DNA from: Pseudomonas fluorescens
GTDB taxonomy: Bacteria; Pseudomonadota; Gammaproteobacteria; Pseudomonadales; Pseudomonadaceae
Assembly: GCA_902825215.1 (NCBI GenBank)
Contig: LR782234.1
Location: forward strand, 1,798,001 to 1,862,000
Reading direction: 5' to 3'
DNA: 64,000 nucleotides
The position numbers and the translations under genes were made by a program. How positions within the stretch are numbered: position 1 is the stretch's first letter; each line of letters opens with the position of its first letter. The notes beneath the pieces were generated by a model. The model worked only from the letters and a program-made list of their open reading frames with translations. It was not told the origin of the DNA and made no database searches. This document shows, piece by piece, positions 1-8,360 of the stretch.

Positions 1-471
1 CCGATCGTGCTGATTCAGCACATGCCGGCGGCGTTCACCAAGGCGTTCGCCGAACGCCTCGACAAGCTCTGCCGCATCAGCGTCAAGGAAGCCGAGGACG
101 GCGACATTCTGCGTCCGGGCCTGGCGTTGCTGGCGCCGGGTGGCAAGCAAATGATGATCGACGGCCGTGGCGCGGTGAAAATCCTCCCGGGCGACGAGCG
201 TCTGAACTACAAGCCTTGTGTCGACATCACCTTTGGCTCGGCGGCGAAATCCTACGGCGACAAAGTGTTGGCGGTGGTCTTGACCGGCATGGGCGCCGAC
301 GGCCGCGAAGGCGCGCGTCTGCTCAAGCAGGGCGGCAGCGCGGTGTGGGCGCAGGACGAAGCCAGTTGTGTGATCTATGGCATGCCGATGGCCATCGTCA
401 AAGCCGATCTGGCCGACGCGGTGTACAGCCTCGATGACATGGGTAAACACATCGTCGAGGCGTGTCTCTGA
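1..471 (+). CDS. cheB: CheB protein-glutamate methylesterase, C-terminal part (5' end outside window)
   Basis: This is the C-terminal methylesterase/deamidase domain of CheB, which removes methyl groups from chemoreceptor glutamates in the adaptation branch of chemotaxis. The reading frame is already open at base 1, and 156 codons are visible. Seen directly: the IQHMP segment that carries the catalytic histidine and the [10 protein letters not shown] loop that carries the catalytic aspartate of the Ser-His-Asp triad. The serine and the receiver domain lie upstream of the window. The stop codon overlaps the motC start by one base (TGATG), which indicates translational coupling. Family assignment is very secure. 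Confidence 0.95.
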   Translation, partial: PIVLIQHMPAAFTKAFAERLDKLCRISVKEAEDGDILRPGLALLAPGGKQMMIDGRGAVKILPGDERLNYKPCVDITFGSAAKSYGDKVLAVVLTGMGADGREGARLLKQGGSAVWAQDEASCVIYGMPMAIVKADLADAVYSLDDMGKHIVEACL

Positions 472-1211
472 TGGATGTTCTCAGCCTTATCGGCCTGATC
501 ATGGCGTTCGTCGCCATCATCGGCGGCAACTACCTTGAAGGCGGCCACCTCGGTGCGCTGGCCAACGGTCCGGCGGCACTGATCGTGCTCGGCGGCACCG
601 TCGGCGCGGCGCTGCTGCAATCGCCCATGAGCGCGTTCAAACGTGCGATGCAAATTCTCGCATGGATCTTTTTCCCGCCTCGGGTGGACCTGGCCGGCGG
701 CATCGACCGCGTGGTCAACTGGAGCCTCACCGCGCGCAAGGAAGGCTTGCTCGGGCTCGAAGGGGTCGCCGATGCCGAACCCGACGCCTACTCGCGTAAA
801 GGCCTGCAATTGCTGGTCGACGGTGCCGAGCCGGAAGCCATTCGCAGCATTCTCGAGGTGGATTTCTACACCCAGGAATCGCGCGATATCGAAGCGGCGA
901 AGGTCTTTGAAAGCATGGGCGGCTACGCGCCGACCATCGGCATCATCGGTGCGGTGATGGGCCTGATTCACGTCATGGGCAACCTGGCCGATCCGTCGCA
1001 ACTGGGCAACGGCATTGCCGTGGCATTCGTCGCGACGATCTATGGCGTGGCCAGTGCCAACCTGATCCTGTTGCCGGTGGCCGCCAAGCTGAAGTCAATC
1101 GCGTTGCGGCAGTCGCGTTATCGCGAAATGTTGCTGGAAGGAATCCTGTCGATCGCCGAAGGTGAAAACCCGCGCTCTATCGAGTTGAAGCTTCAGGGCT
1201 TCATGGATTGA
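471..1211 (+). CDS. motC: MotC flagellar motor stator protein (MotA family)
   Basis: This is an inner-membrane proton-channel stator subunit of 246 residues with the MotA/ExbB fold. Hydrophobic segments lie near residues 3-20 and 29-50, followed by a cytoplasmic loop and two more near 145-170 and 175-200 (GYAPTIGIIGAVMGLIHVM and GIAVAFVATIYGVASANLI). Pseudomonads carry a second stator pair, MotCD, inside the che cluster, and this gene sits exactly there, between cheB and motD. I chose the ATG at 471 because it overlaps the cheB stop and gives the normal MDVLSLIGL start. An in-frame GTG at 462 would extend the protein into cheB. Confidence 0.93.
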   Translation: MDVLSLIGLIMAFVAIIGGNYLEGGHLGALANGPAALIVLGGTVGAALLQSPMSAFKRAMQILAWIFFPPRVDLAGGIDRVVNWSLTARKEGLLGLEGVADAEPDAYSRKGLQLLVDGAEPEAIRSILEVDFYTQESRDIEAAKVFESMGGYAPTIGIIGAVMGLIHVMGNLADPSQLGNGIAVAFVATIYGVASANLILLPVAAKLKSIALRQSRYREMLLEGILSIAEGENPRSIELKLQGFMD

Positions 1212-1226
1212 TGGGGGTAATGGACT

Positions 1227-2117
1227 ATGGCTCGTCGCAGGCACCAGGAAGAACACGTTAATCACGAGCGCTGGCTCGTGTCGTACGCCGACTTCATCAC
1301 ACTGCTGTTCGCGTTCTTCGTGGTGATGTACTCGATCTCGTCGATCAACGAAGGCAAGTACAAAGTCATTTCCGAAGCGCTGATCGGGGTATTTACCGAC
1401 TCCGATCGCTCGCTCAAACCGATCCCGATCGGCGACGAGCGGCCGAAAACCGTGACCCCGGCCAAGCCGCTGGTCAAGGATGCCGAGCAAATCGACGCCG
1501 GTATCGCCGGTGCCAGCGATCCGCTGAAAAGCATCGCCGATGACATCAGCGCCGCGTTCGGCGATTTGATCAGCTCCAACCAGATGACCGTGCGCGGCAA
1601 CGAACTGTGGGTCGAGATCGAACTTAATTCCAGCCTGTTGTTTGGCAGCGGTGATGCGATGCCCAGTGACATCGCGTTCAACATCATCGACAAGGTTGCG
1701 GCGATCCTGAAACCGTTCGATAACCCGATCCACGTCGAAGGCTTCACCGATGACCAACCGATCCGCACCGCGCAATACCCGACCAACTGGGAGCTGTCCT
1801 CGGCGCGATCGGCGAGCATCGTGCGCATGCTGGCGATGCAGGGCGTAAACCCCGGTCGGCTTGCTTCGGTGGGTTATGGCGAATTTCAGCCAGTGGCCAA
1901 TAACGCTACCGTCGAAGGCCGTGCGAAGAACCGTCGCGTGGTGCTGGTGGTCTCGCGCAATCTCGATGTGCGCCGCAGCCTGACCGGCACCGGGACCGCG
2001 AATGCGCAACCGGATGCCGCACTCAAGCGGGCTGGCACACAAACTGCACCGACCCCGGTCAAGACGCCGGGACGCGAGAGTGCCGTCAATTCTCCGTCGC
2101 CCGCATTAACACGCTGA
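1227..2117 (+). CDS. motD: MotD flagellar motor stator protein (MotB family, OmpA-like domain)
   Basis: This is the partner of MotC. At 296 residues it has a short cytoplasmic N-terminus and one transmembrane helix around residues 17-40, containing SYADFITLLFAFFVV. The Asp there corresponds to the essential proton-binding aspartate of MotB. A linker follows, then an OmpA-like peptidoglycan-binding domain near residues 120-245 (VEGFTDDQPI, NWELSSARSASIV, GRAKNRRVVLVV). The last 50 residues are Pro/Thr/Ala-rich and low-complexity. It starts 15 bases after motC in the same operon. Stator pairs anchored this way drive swimming or swarming. Confidence 0.94.
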   Translation: MARRRHQEEHVNHERWLVSYADFITLLFAFFVVMYSISSINEGKYKVISEALIGVFTDSDRSLKPIPIGDERPKTVTPAKPLVKDAEQIDAGIAGASDPLKSIADDISAAFGDLISSNQMTVRGNELWVEIELNSSLLFGSGDAMPSDIAFNIIDKVAAILKPFDNPIHVEGFTDDQPIRTAQYPTNWELSSARSASIVRMLAMQGVNPGRLASVGYGEFQPVANNATVEGRAKNRRVVLVVSRNLDVRRSLTGTGTANAQPDAALKRAGTQTAPTPVKTPGRESAVNSPSPALTR

Positions 2118-2160
2118 AGCATGTCTCGGCCGAGCCGATTGGCCGGGAGGAACGAACTGA

Positions 2161-2949
2161 ATGAGAGTCTGGGCAGTCGCCAATCAAAAGGGTGGTGTCG
2201 GTAAAACCACATCCTCCATCGCTTTAGCCGGGTTGCTGGCCGAGGCGGGCAAGCGCGTGGTTGTGGTCGATCTCGACCCGCACGGCTCGATGACTAGCTA
2301 TTTCGGCTACGATCCCGACAGTCTGGAACACAGCAACTACGACCTGTTTCTGCACAAGGGCAGCGTGCCGCAAGGCCTGCCGGGGCAGTTGCTGTTGTCG
2401 ACCAGCGACGAACGCATTTCCCTGTTGCCGTCGAGCACCGCGCTCGCGACGCTTGAACGCCAGTCGCCGGGGCAAAGTGGCCTGGGCCTGGTGATCGCCA
2501 AGAGTCTGGCGCAACTGTGGCAGGACTTCGATTACGCGATCATCGACAGCCCGCCGTTGCTCGGCGTACTGATGGTCAACGCCCTCGCGGCGAGCCAGCA
2601 ACTGGTGATCCCGGTGCAGACCGAACACCTCGCCGTCAAAGGCCTGGAACGTATGGTCAACACCCTGGCGATGATCAACCGCTCGCGCAAACAGGCGCTG
2701 CCGTTCAGCATCGTGCCGACGTTATTCGACCGTCGTACGCAAGCCTCGATGCACACCTTGCGCGTGCTGCGTGACAAATTCCCCGAGGAGATCTGGCAGG
2801 GTTACATCCCGGTCGACACGCGTCTGCGCGACGCCAGCCGCGCCGGTGTCACGCCTTCGCAGTTTGACGGCAAGAGCCGTGGCGTTCTCGCCTATCGCGC
2901 ACTGCTCAAGCATTTGCTCGCGCAGCAACTTGTTGCGCAGGTGGCGTGA
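2161..2949 (+). CDS. ParA-family ATPase of the chemotaxis cluster (ParC-type polar localisation)
   Basis: This 262-residue protein has a deviant Walker A motif at its N-terminus (NQKGGVGKTTSSIALA, residues about 8-23), VVVDLDPHGSMTSYFGY and IIDSPPLLG, all typical of the ParA/MinD family. It lies in the che operon between motD and a CheW-like gene. In polar chemotaxis systems of Vibrio and Pseudomonas, a ParA relative at this place (ParC) positions chemoreceptor arrays at the cell pole, so array placement is a more likely role than DNA partitioning. That role is inferred from position. Its stop overlaps the codons just ahead of the next start. Confidence 0.88.
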   Translation: MRVWAVANQKGGVGKTTSSIALAGLLAEAGKRVVVVDLDPHGSMTSYFGYDPDSLEHSNYDLFLHKGSVPQGLPGQLLLSTSDERISLLPSSTALATLERQSPGQSGLGLVIAKSLAQLWQDFDYAIIDSPPLLGVLMVNALAASQQLVIPVQTEHLAVKGLERMVNTLAMINRSRKQALPFSIVPTLFDRRTQASMHTLRVLRDKFPEEIWQGYIPVDTRLRDASRAGVTPSQFDGKSRGVLAYRALLKHLLAQQLVAQVA

Positions 2950-2951
2950 AC

Positions 2952-3884
2952 ATGAATCGCCCGGTCAAACTCACTTCACGTCCGCAGCGGGCCTTGCAGT
3001 CCTATCTGGAAGACTTGCTGCTCGAAGTGCCCGAAGAGTTGCCGCCGCCGGTCGCGCAACAGACGCTGCCTGAAATCGTAGAAAGCGCTGAGGTGATGGA
3101 CGAGTTCCAGGCCGCGGTGCTGGAAGAACAGGCGCGCGATGCGCAGAAAGCCGCCCGACCTGCCACCGCGCCGGTTGTCGCGCCAGTGGCCAAGGCGCCG
3201 GTGACGTTGCTCGAAGAGCCGCGCGCCGTGGTCTCGACCCTGGCGCCGCTGCTGCAAACCCAATTACTGAACGTGCCAGAGCCGGCAGCTCCCGCGCCGG
3301 CCCCGGTGGTTGCAGAACCGCAGATCCTGGTCCCGCCGCTGGTCGAAGTGCACCTGCCGCCGAACAACCCACCGCCGCCGGTGGAAACCGACGGGCGTCC
3401 GGCGTGGGCTGCCGAAGCCTTCGAATGCCTGCTGTTCGACGTCGCCGGGTTGACGCTTGCCGTGCCACTGGTGTGCCTCGGTTCGATCTATTCACTGGCC
3501 GGCCAGGAGCTGACGCCACTGTTCGGTCAGCCGGAATGGTTCCTCGGCATTCTGCCCAGCCAGGCCGGCAATCTGAAAGTGCTCGACACCGCACGCTGGG
3601 TCATGCCGGATCGCTACCGCGATGATTTCCGCCAGGGCTTGCAGTACGTGATTTCGGTACAGGGTTACGAGTGGGGGCTGGCTGTGCATCAGGTCAGCCG
3701 CTCGTTGCGTCTGGACCCGAATGAAATCAAATGGAGAAGTCACCGGGGTCAGCGGCCATGGCTCGCCGGCACCGTGATTGAGCACATGTGTGCATTGCTT
3801 GATGTGTCCGCGCTGGCCGAGTTGATTGCCAGCGGCGGGGCGAAGCACATGAGCGGCAACAAGCCGCTACATAAACCGACATAG
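2952..3884 (+). CDS. CheW-like protein with proline-rich N-terminus (ParP-type)
   Basis: This protein has 310 residues. Residues 1-50 are polar, residues about 55-150 form a Pro/Ala/Val-rich linker, and the C-terminal part (about 155-295) is CheW-like (FECLLFDVAGLTLAVPL, YVISVQGYEWGLAVHQVSRSL). In Vibrio and Pseudomonas che operons the gene after the ParA-like one encodes ParP, which ties array proteins to ParC through a CheW-like array-integration domain. The layout here fits that. The start was put at the ATG at 2952, two bases after the ParA stop; a GTG two codons earlier is possible. A candidate terminator follows at 3908-3960. Confidence 0.82.
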   Translation: MNRPVKLTSRPQRALQSYLEDLLLEVPEELPPPVAQQTLPEIVESAEVMDEFQAAVLEEQARDAQKAARPATAPVVAPVAKAPVTLLEEPRAVVSTLAPLLQTQLLNVPEPAAPAPAPVVAEPQILVPPLVEVHLPPNNPPPPVETDGRPAWAAEAFECLLFDVAGLTLAVPLVCLGSIYSLAGQELTPLFGQPEWFLGILPSQAGNLKVLDTARWVMPDRYRDDFRQGLQYVISVQGYEWGLAVHQVSRSLRLDPNEIKWRSHRGQRPWLAGTVIEHMCALLDVSALAELIASGGAKHMSGNKPLHKPT

Positions 3885-3907
3885 CAGCCGACATAACAAT
3901 CAGGCGA

Positions 3908-3960
3908 TGGCATTTTTCAATGCCACCACACAGAACACACACCGCCCGGGGCGGTTTTTT
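3908..3960 (+). terminator. Two hairpins, the second with a T-tract, between the ParP-like gene and cheW
   Basis: The first hairpin has arms TGGCATT (3908-3914) and AATGCCA (3919-3925) with a 4-nt loop. The second has arms ACCGCC (3941-3946) and GGCGGT (3950-3955) with a 3-nt loop and runs straight into TTTTTT. The second has the form of an intrinsic terminator. It lies only 15 bases before the cheW start, inside what is otherwise one co-directional operon, so it may act as a partial terminator or attenuator. Confidence 0.6.
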
Positions 3961-3974
3961 CGAGGGGTCAGGGT

Positions 3975-4460
3975 ATGAGTAGTCAGGCGTCGAATGCAAA
4001 AGGTTCTGAAGATCCGATCCTGCAATGGGTGACCTTCAAACTGGATAACGAAACCTACGGCATCAACGTGATGCGCGTGCAGGAAGTGCTGCGCTACACC
4101 GAGATCGCACCGGTGCCGGGTGCACCGAGCTACGTGCTGGGCATCATCAACCTGCGCGGCAACGTGGTCACCGTGATCGACACCCGTCAGCGTTTCGGCC
4201 TGCACAGCGGCGAGATCAGCGACAACACCCGTATCGTCATCATCGAAGCCGACAAGCAAGTCGTCGGCATCATGGTCGACAGCGTGGCCGAAGTGGTTTA
4301 CTTGCGTCAGTCGGAAATCGAAACCGCACCGAACGTCGGTAACGAAGAGTCGGCCAAGTTCATCCAGGGCGTGTGCAACAAGAACAACGAGTTGCTGATC
4401 CTGGTCGAGCTGGACAAGATGATGAGCGAAGAAGAGTGGTCGGAACTGGAGAGCATCTGA
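3975..4460 (+). CDS. cheW: CheW chemotaxis coupling protein
   Basis: CheW couples chemoreceptors to the CheA kinase. The 161-residue protein shows the family landmarks: LDNETYGINVMRVQEVLR, VPGAPSYVLGIINLRGNVV, VIDTRQRFGL and VGIMVDSVAEVV. Length and content are normal for a single-domain CheW. The ATG at 3975 follows a G-rich Shine-Dalgarno region (GAGGGG at about 3962). It is the last classical chemotaxis gene of the operon and follows a candidate terminator at 3941-3960. Its stop at 4458-4460 is one base before the TTG start of the DUF2802 gene. Confidence 0.95.
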   Translation: MSSQASNAKGSEDPILQWVTFKLDNETYGINVMRVQEVLRYTEIAPVPGAPSYVLGIINLRGNVVTVIDTRQRFGLHSGEISDNTRIVIIEADKQVVGIMVDSVAEVVYLRQSEIETAPNVGNEESAKFIQGVCNKNNELLILVELDKMMSEEEWSELESI

Positions 4461-4461
4461 T

Positions 4462-4857
4462 TTGATTCTCGAGGTTGCAATCATTGTCCTGTTCCTGTTC
4501 TGGGCAGGCACGCTGGCAATGTTCTTGTCGTACATCAAGGCGCAGCGGGTGATCGCTGCGCAGCAGGCACAGGGCGATGCGCTGCGTGATCAGCGCATCA
4601 AGGACCTGGCCAAGCGTGTCGACGACTACCAGAACGGCAACGTGCGCATGGGCGAAGCCCTGCACGAGCTGCGCGCGGTGGTCAGCCCCTTGCCGGATAA
4701 AATCGTTGCCCTGGAACAGCGCGACCCGTCGAGCCTGTCGTTCGCCCAGGCGGCGAAACTGGTGGGCATGGGCGCCAGCGTTGACGAACTGACGCAGTCC
4801 TGCGGGTTGACCCAGGCTGAGGCGGAGTTGATGCGCAAGCTGCACAAAAACAGCTAG
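4462..4857 (+). CDS. DUF2802 family membrane-anchored protein
   Basis: A 131-residue protein of unknown function that closes the che operon, as it does in other pseudomonads. Residues 2-22 form one hydrophobic helix (ILEVAIIVLFLFWAGTLAMF). The rest is charged and mostly helical, including a likely coiled coil at about 25-65 (QQAQGDALRDQRIKDLAKRV). The C-terminus (GASVDELTQSCGLTQAEAEL) looks like a small helix-turn-helix-like fold. The start is a TTG one base after the cheW stop; the next in-frame ATG would remove the membrane helix. A link to flagellar or chemotaxis function is by context only. Confidence 0.8.
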   Translation: MILEVAIIVLFLFWAGTLAMFLSYIKAQRVIAAQQAQGDALRDQRIKDLAKRVDDYQNGNVRMGEALHELRAVVSPLPDKIVALEQRDPSSLSFAQAAKLVGMGASVDELTQSCGLTQAEAELMRKLHKNS

Positions 4858-4888
4858 GAGCTTCGAGCTCTTGGCGGCAAGCGAGATC

Positions 4889-4958
4889 AAAAGATCGCAG
4901 CCTTCGCCAGCGCCTGCATGAATCTCGTGTAAGGCGCTGGCGAAGGCTGCGATCTTTT
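4889..4958. terminator. Perfect 26-bp inverted repeat, bidirectional terminator type
   Basis: The arms are 4889-4914 and 4933-4958. They match over all 26 bp, starting AAAAGATCGCAGCC on each strand, with an 18-nt loop. Both flanks are A-rich or T-rich, so it can terminate the che operon from the left and the minus-strand RCC1-like gene from the right. The arm length is much greater than a usual terminator, which suggests a REP-like repeat adopted as a terminator. Confidence 0.7.
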
Positions 4959-5002
4959 TGCTTGATGGCATCGCCGGGCGTCGCGAGCCGCAGTGGTCCG
5001 GA

Positions 5003-6397
5003 TCAGCTCGCCGGAGCTTTTGCGTAACTGATCAATTGATGCAGGGCTTTCTGCTCACCATTACCGCCATAGGCGGCGTTACCCCACGCCACCACTCGAC
5101 GATCGGCCCTGAGTGCCACGAACGTATCGCCTCCGCCGTACACGGCAAGTACGTTGGTAAGCAAATCGGCAACTGCGCTGGTATCGCCGCCGTCGGTCTC
5201 TCTTCCCCACGCCACTGCCACGCCGTTACTGCGCAAGGCGACGGCCGCGTGCTGGTTGGCATTAATGGCGACAATGTCCCGCAACTGACGAATGTCTGGC
5301 GGAATGTTACTGATTTCGCTGGGGGCGGCAGCCCAGGCGTGCACTGCGCCATCCGCGCACAGCACGACAAATCCCATTGCGGAGCCTATGACGTGGACGA
5401 TGTCGTTGCGACTGGCAAGCTCTTCTGGCATGGGCGGAATGTCGCCCCATGCGACCAATGCGCCGTTGCTTCTGCGGGCTGCAAAGGCTGAGTCGCTACT
5501 GGCCAAATCGACGATGTCTCGCAGTTCTTCGATGTCCGGAGGCACGTGACCTCCAGCATAATCACTCCCCCATGCTCGCACCTGGCCATTGTCGCTGAGT
5601 ACTGCGAAAGCGTGACTTGAACAGGCCAGTCTGGTTATGTCGGTGAGCCGCGCAATATCTTCCGGCAGATGCGGTGACTGTTTTTCATAACCCCAACAGA
5701 CGACATTGCCGGTCCTGCGCAGCGCGACAAAACCATATTGCCCACCTGAGGCCTGGGTGATATCGGTCAAGTCAGCGATTGGCGTCGGAAGTTCGCCTCC
5801 CGTCTCGGGCCTGCCCCACGCGACCATCCTGCCCGACTCAAGCACGGCCACGAAAACATAAGTGCTGCCCGAGACCGCGACAATCGTATCCAGCTGTGCG
5901 ATGTCTTCGGGGACGGTCCCGTTAGGGTAATGTCCCCACGCGAGGACGTTGCCTTGCGCGCGCCGAATCGCAAAGGCCCCCATTGCCGCTGACAGCTCGA
6001 CGACGTCGTGAACTTCTTTTATCGGTTCCGGCAAAGTGCCGCCCAAGTCGGCATGGCCCCATGCATGGACTTTTCCGCTGTCCAGCCGAGCGCACAGGGC
6101 AAATGAAGTACCGATGATATTCGACGGGTTGAGGGTTCTGCGTTTCTGGCCTGACGAGACGATCAGCTCCTCATAAGGCCGAACATCAAAAAACGCGCTA
6201 CCGGTGACGGACTGCTTGTCTCCGACGTACTGCCACGTAACGTTCAAGGGGTTGAGCGTTGAGGCATCCAGCGCTACAAGTCGCCAGCTGCGCGTGTAGA
6301 AATTGCCCAGACCACCTCGATTGCCGCGTGCGCCCATGACCAGCAGTTCGCCTTCAGCGTGGATGTTCAGCGACGAATCATTTTTTTTGTCTGGCAT
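5003..6397 (-). CDS. RCC1-like beta-propeller repeat protein
   Basis: A 464-residue protein made mainly of about 43-residue RCC1-type repeats. An [A/C]W[G/A] motif recurs nine times from about residue 113 (HAWGHADLGG, LAWGHYPNG, VAWGRPETGG, VCWGYEKQS, RAWGSDYAGG, VAWGDIPP, HAWAAAPS, VAWGRETDGG, VAWGNAAYGG), with a downstream P-x-x-I-x-x-L-x-D-I/V element. The first 110 residues are a different domain without a signal peptide. RCC1 propellers bind proteins or chromatin in eukaryotes; bacterial ones include secreted effectors, but nothing here fixes a function. The ATG at 6397 has GAGGGA upstream. A palindrome shared with two neighbouring genes lies 84 bases upstream. Confidence 0.75.
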   Translation of the reverse strand: MPDKKNDSSLNIHAEGELLVMGARGNRGGLGNFYTRSWRLVALDASTLNPLNVTWQYVGDKQSVTGSAFFDVRPYEELIVSSGQKRRTLNPSNIIGTSFALCARLDSGKVHAWGHADLGGTLPEPIKEVHDVVELSAAMGAFAIRRAQGNVLAWGHYPNGTVPEDIAQLDTIVAVSGSTYVFVAVLESGRMVAWGRPETGGELPTPIADLTDITQASGGQYGFVALRRTGNVVCWGYEKQSPHLPEDIARLTDITRLACSSHAFAVLSDNGQVRAWGSDYAGGHVPPDIEELRDIVDLASSDSAFAARRSNGALVAWGDIPPMPEELASRNDIVHVIGSAMGFVVLCADGAVHAWAAAPSEISNIPPDIRQLRDIVAINANQHAAVALRSNGVAVAWGRETDGGDTSAVADLLTNVLAVYGGGDTFVALRADRRVVAWGNAAYGGNGEQKALHQLISYAKAPAS

Positions 6398-6480
6398 GGA
6401 ATCAATCCCTCAAGATGGTGGACCTGTGCGCGACCTGGGTCAGGTCTGGTCCGTCATCAAGCGCTGCGGGATCGGGCGTG

Positions 6481-6506
6481 CGCTACTGTCAGACCTGACA
6501 GTAGCG
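6481..6506. promoter_or_regulatory. Palindrome, copy 1 of the ACTGTCAG-type site
   Basis: A 26-nt inverted repeat with 12-bp perfect arms (CGCTACTGTCAG and CTGACAGTAGCG) and a 2-nt centre. The core ACTGTCAGACCTGACAGT lies at 6485-6502, between the divergent RCC1-like and halovibrin-like genes and 84 bases from the RCC1-like start. The same core recurs at 6573-6590 and 10850-10867. A dimeric-regulator operator or a small transcribed hairpin both fit. Confidence 0.55.
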
Positions 6507-6572
6507 ACGAACGGTATATGGCAGGGCGTAAAAGATAAAGCGACTGAAGTATTCGGATAGCCGTTGGTCGGG

Positions 6573-6590
6573 ACTGTCAGATCTGACAGT
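6573..6590. promoter_or_regulatory. Palindrome, copy 2 (ACTGTCAGATCTGACAGT)
   Basis: A perfect 18-bp palindrome that ends 62 bases before the chosen start of the halovibrin-like gene. Its core is identical to copy 3 at 10850-10867 and differs at one base from copy 1 at 6485-6502. Its position upstream of a gene start fits an operator. Confidence 0.55.
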
Positions 6591-6652
6591 GGAAAGCACT
6601 ATTTACCTAAAAACATACTCAGCATGGAGTTCAATTCCAGCCAGGTATGAAT

Positions 6653-8263
6653 ATGAAATACCTTCTTTTCTTGATTTGTTTATTTACGTCCAGCGTCAAT
6701 GCCATGTCCGGGCAAGCATTGGTGCTGGATCTGAATAATAAATACAGCAGCAATGTCGCCAATTGTTCCAACGGCACGCCAGCCTATTACTGTTCAGGCG
6801 TGCTTTTGCGTGCAGTCGACTACAGCACATTTTTCAAATTCTGGGACTACGGCTCGAAAGCCACTGAGTTGGGGTCGGTGGCGTTTACCTATATTCGTTC
6901 GGATATCGGTAGTCGTGCATTGAATGGCGGCAGGAAAAGCGGTTTTATTCTAAAGGATCAAACATCGGCGCTGGCGCAAGACAAGGCGCTTAATGTGCGC
7001 TGTATTTATCCTTTTCCCACCGAGTCGCTGGATGTTCGCGTGGATCATGGGTGCGGGTTTGCGCCCAGGGTCGAAGAGGCCAACGCGGATCTGGCCAATT
7101 GTGCGAAATTGGCGGTGCCCGCGACCACAGCGGCGGCGTGGCTGGCGAATTTCCGTGAGCATGATTCGCTGCCGAGAAACCAATGTTCGTTGAGTACGCT
7201 TGTGGCGAGTCAGTTCAAAGCGAGCCTGGAGGCGCATGAACTGGTCGACGCTGACTGGACAGCCAAGCCCATGGAAGTATTGGTGCAGACCTGGGATGAA
7301 AGCAAACCGGAGAAGTTGCCGTTGGAGGCGGTTTTTTACGATGCGTCGACACCCGCCAAGCAGGCAGACGCGCAGAATTTTCAGCGTGATTATTATCAGG
7401 CGACATCGCTATATGTCCCCATCGTAAAGCTGAACATGAGCGCTGGTGTCGCTCAGCCGTTCAGCTTCTCGAATGCTGATCAGGTTTTCGGAGAACAGGT
7501 AGCACAAAGCTTGAACGCGCGATACGCAGCCACATCTGATGATTGCGCCGGTAGGGCAGCCTATTTTTGCAATGGTGTCTTGATCCGGTCTGCCAGAGGA
7601 ACGCCGAGTTATCACGTATGGGACCCTAGCGACAGTTCAGTTGCGCGCAATGGGGTTTCTTTTTCTTATTTGCGCAAAGATCTTCGCATGGACAGTCTCT
7701 ACATTGGCGAGGGCCAGGCTTTCATATTCAAGAATTATGATTCTGCGATAAAAGCCGCTGCTCACGTTCCGCCTGTACGGTGTGCGTTCCCTACAGATGG
7801 CGCAACGGCCAATCGAGAGCAGTCATGCGGTCATCATATTGACTATCCTGATGATGCAGAGTCGTGCCTTGCGATCGGTGTCGATACGCTGGATAAATGG
7901 AAGACCCATTTCCATCAGGCGCCTAATGATGGCACGCGGTATTACCGGCAATGTTCGTTAAGTGCTGAAAAACAGCAGTTTTCGATATTTCTGAAGGGCC
8001 GGAATAATTTTCAGAATATGAACAATCTGGACTGGGCCAACGAAGTCATCATTGCTGCATGGCCGCGAGGTATACCCGAGATGTTGCCTATTGAAGCATT
8101 CGTTTATGTTTCCACGGCGCCCGCCGCGGCTAAAGCAGGTGCGCAGTTCATGCAAAGTGATTATTTCGATCAAACCGGAGATTTTCTTCCGGTCATCAAA
8201 TTAACTTTTGCCGGCGAAGATGCAGTATTCAGTTACCACCCGGAAGATCAGGTAGTGCAGTAG
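6653..8263 (+). CDS. Secreted halovibrin-like protein with two repeats of one domain
   Basis: A 536-residue exported protein with signal peptide MKYLLFLICLFTSSVNA. It has two copies of a domain of roughly 240-260 residues. Copy 1 has LDLNNKYSSNVANC, GTPAYYCSGVLLR, SGFILKD and NQCSLSTL; copy 2 has QSLNARYAATSDDC, GRAAYFCNGVLIR, QAFIFKN and RQCSLSAE. Paired cysteines recur at the same places, so disulfides are likely. The pattern resembles proteins annotated as halovibrin (HvnA/HvnC), some described as secreted ADP-ribosyltransferases; I am only moderately sure, and no activity can be read from sequence. The ATG at 6653 is preferred over 6647 because AGG then sits at a proper distance. It is richer in A+T than its neighbours. 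Confidence 0.6.
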   Translation: MKYLLFLICLFTSSVNAMSGQALVLDLNNKYSSNVANCSNGTPAYYCSGVLLRAVDYSTFFKFWDYGSKATELGSVAFTYIRSDIGSRALNGGRKSGFILKDQTSALAQDKALNVRCIYPFPTESLDVRVDHGCGFAPRVEEANADLANCAKLAVPATTAAAWLANFREHDSLPRNQCSLSTLVASQFKASLEAHELVDADWTAKPMEVLVQTWDESKPEKLPLEAVFYDASTPAKQADAQNFQRDYYQATSLYVPIVKLNMSAGVAQPFSFSNADQVFGEQVAQSLNARYAATSDDCAGRAAYFCNGVLIRSARGTPSYHVWDPSDSSVARNGVSFSYLRKDLRMDSLYIGEGQAFIFKNYDSAIKAAAHVPPVRCAFPTDGATANREQSCGHHIDYPDDAESCLAIGVDTLDKWKTHFHQAPNDGTRYYRQCSLSAEKQQFSIFLKGRNNFQNMNNLDWANEVIIAAWPRGIPEMLPIEAFVYVSTAPAAAKAGAQFMQSDYFDQTGDFLPVIKLTFAGEDAVFSYHPEDQVVQ

Positions 8264-8360
8264 AAACTTATACAATCTCGCCTGGTTGGCTTTTACCGCT
8301 TTGGTTTGAAAGCGCGAAGCGCAATAGCTGACGCTTCACGCTGGATGGTCCGACAATTTT
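8264..8360. other. Short gap between convergent genes
   Basis: These 97 bases separate the halovibrin-like gene from the minus-strand beta-sandwich gene. They include GCGCGAAGCGC and related short inverted words but no clear stem followed by a T-tract on either strand. I see no gene. Confidence 0.4.
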
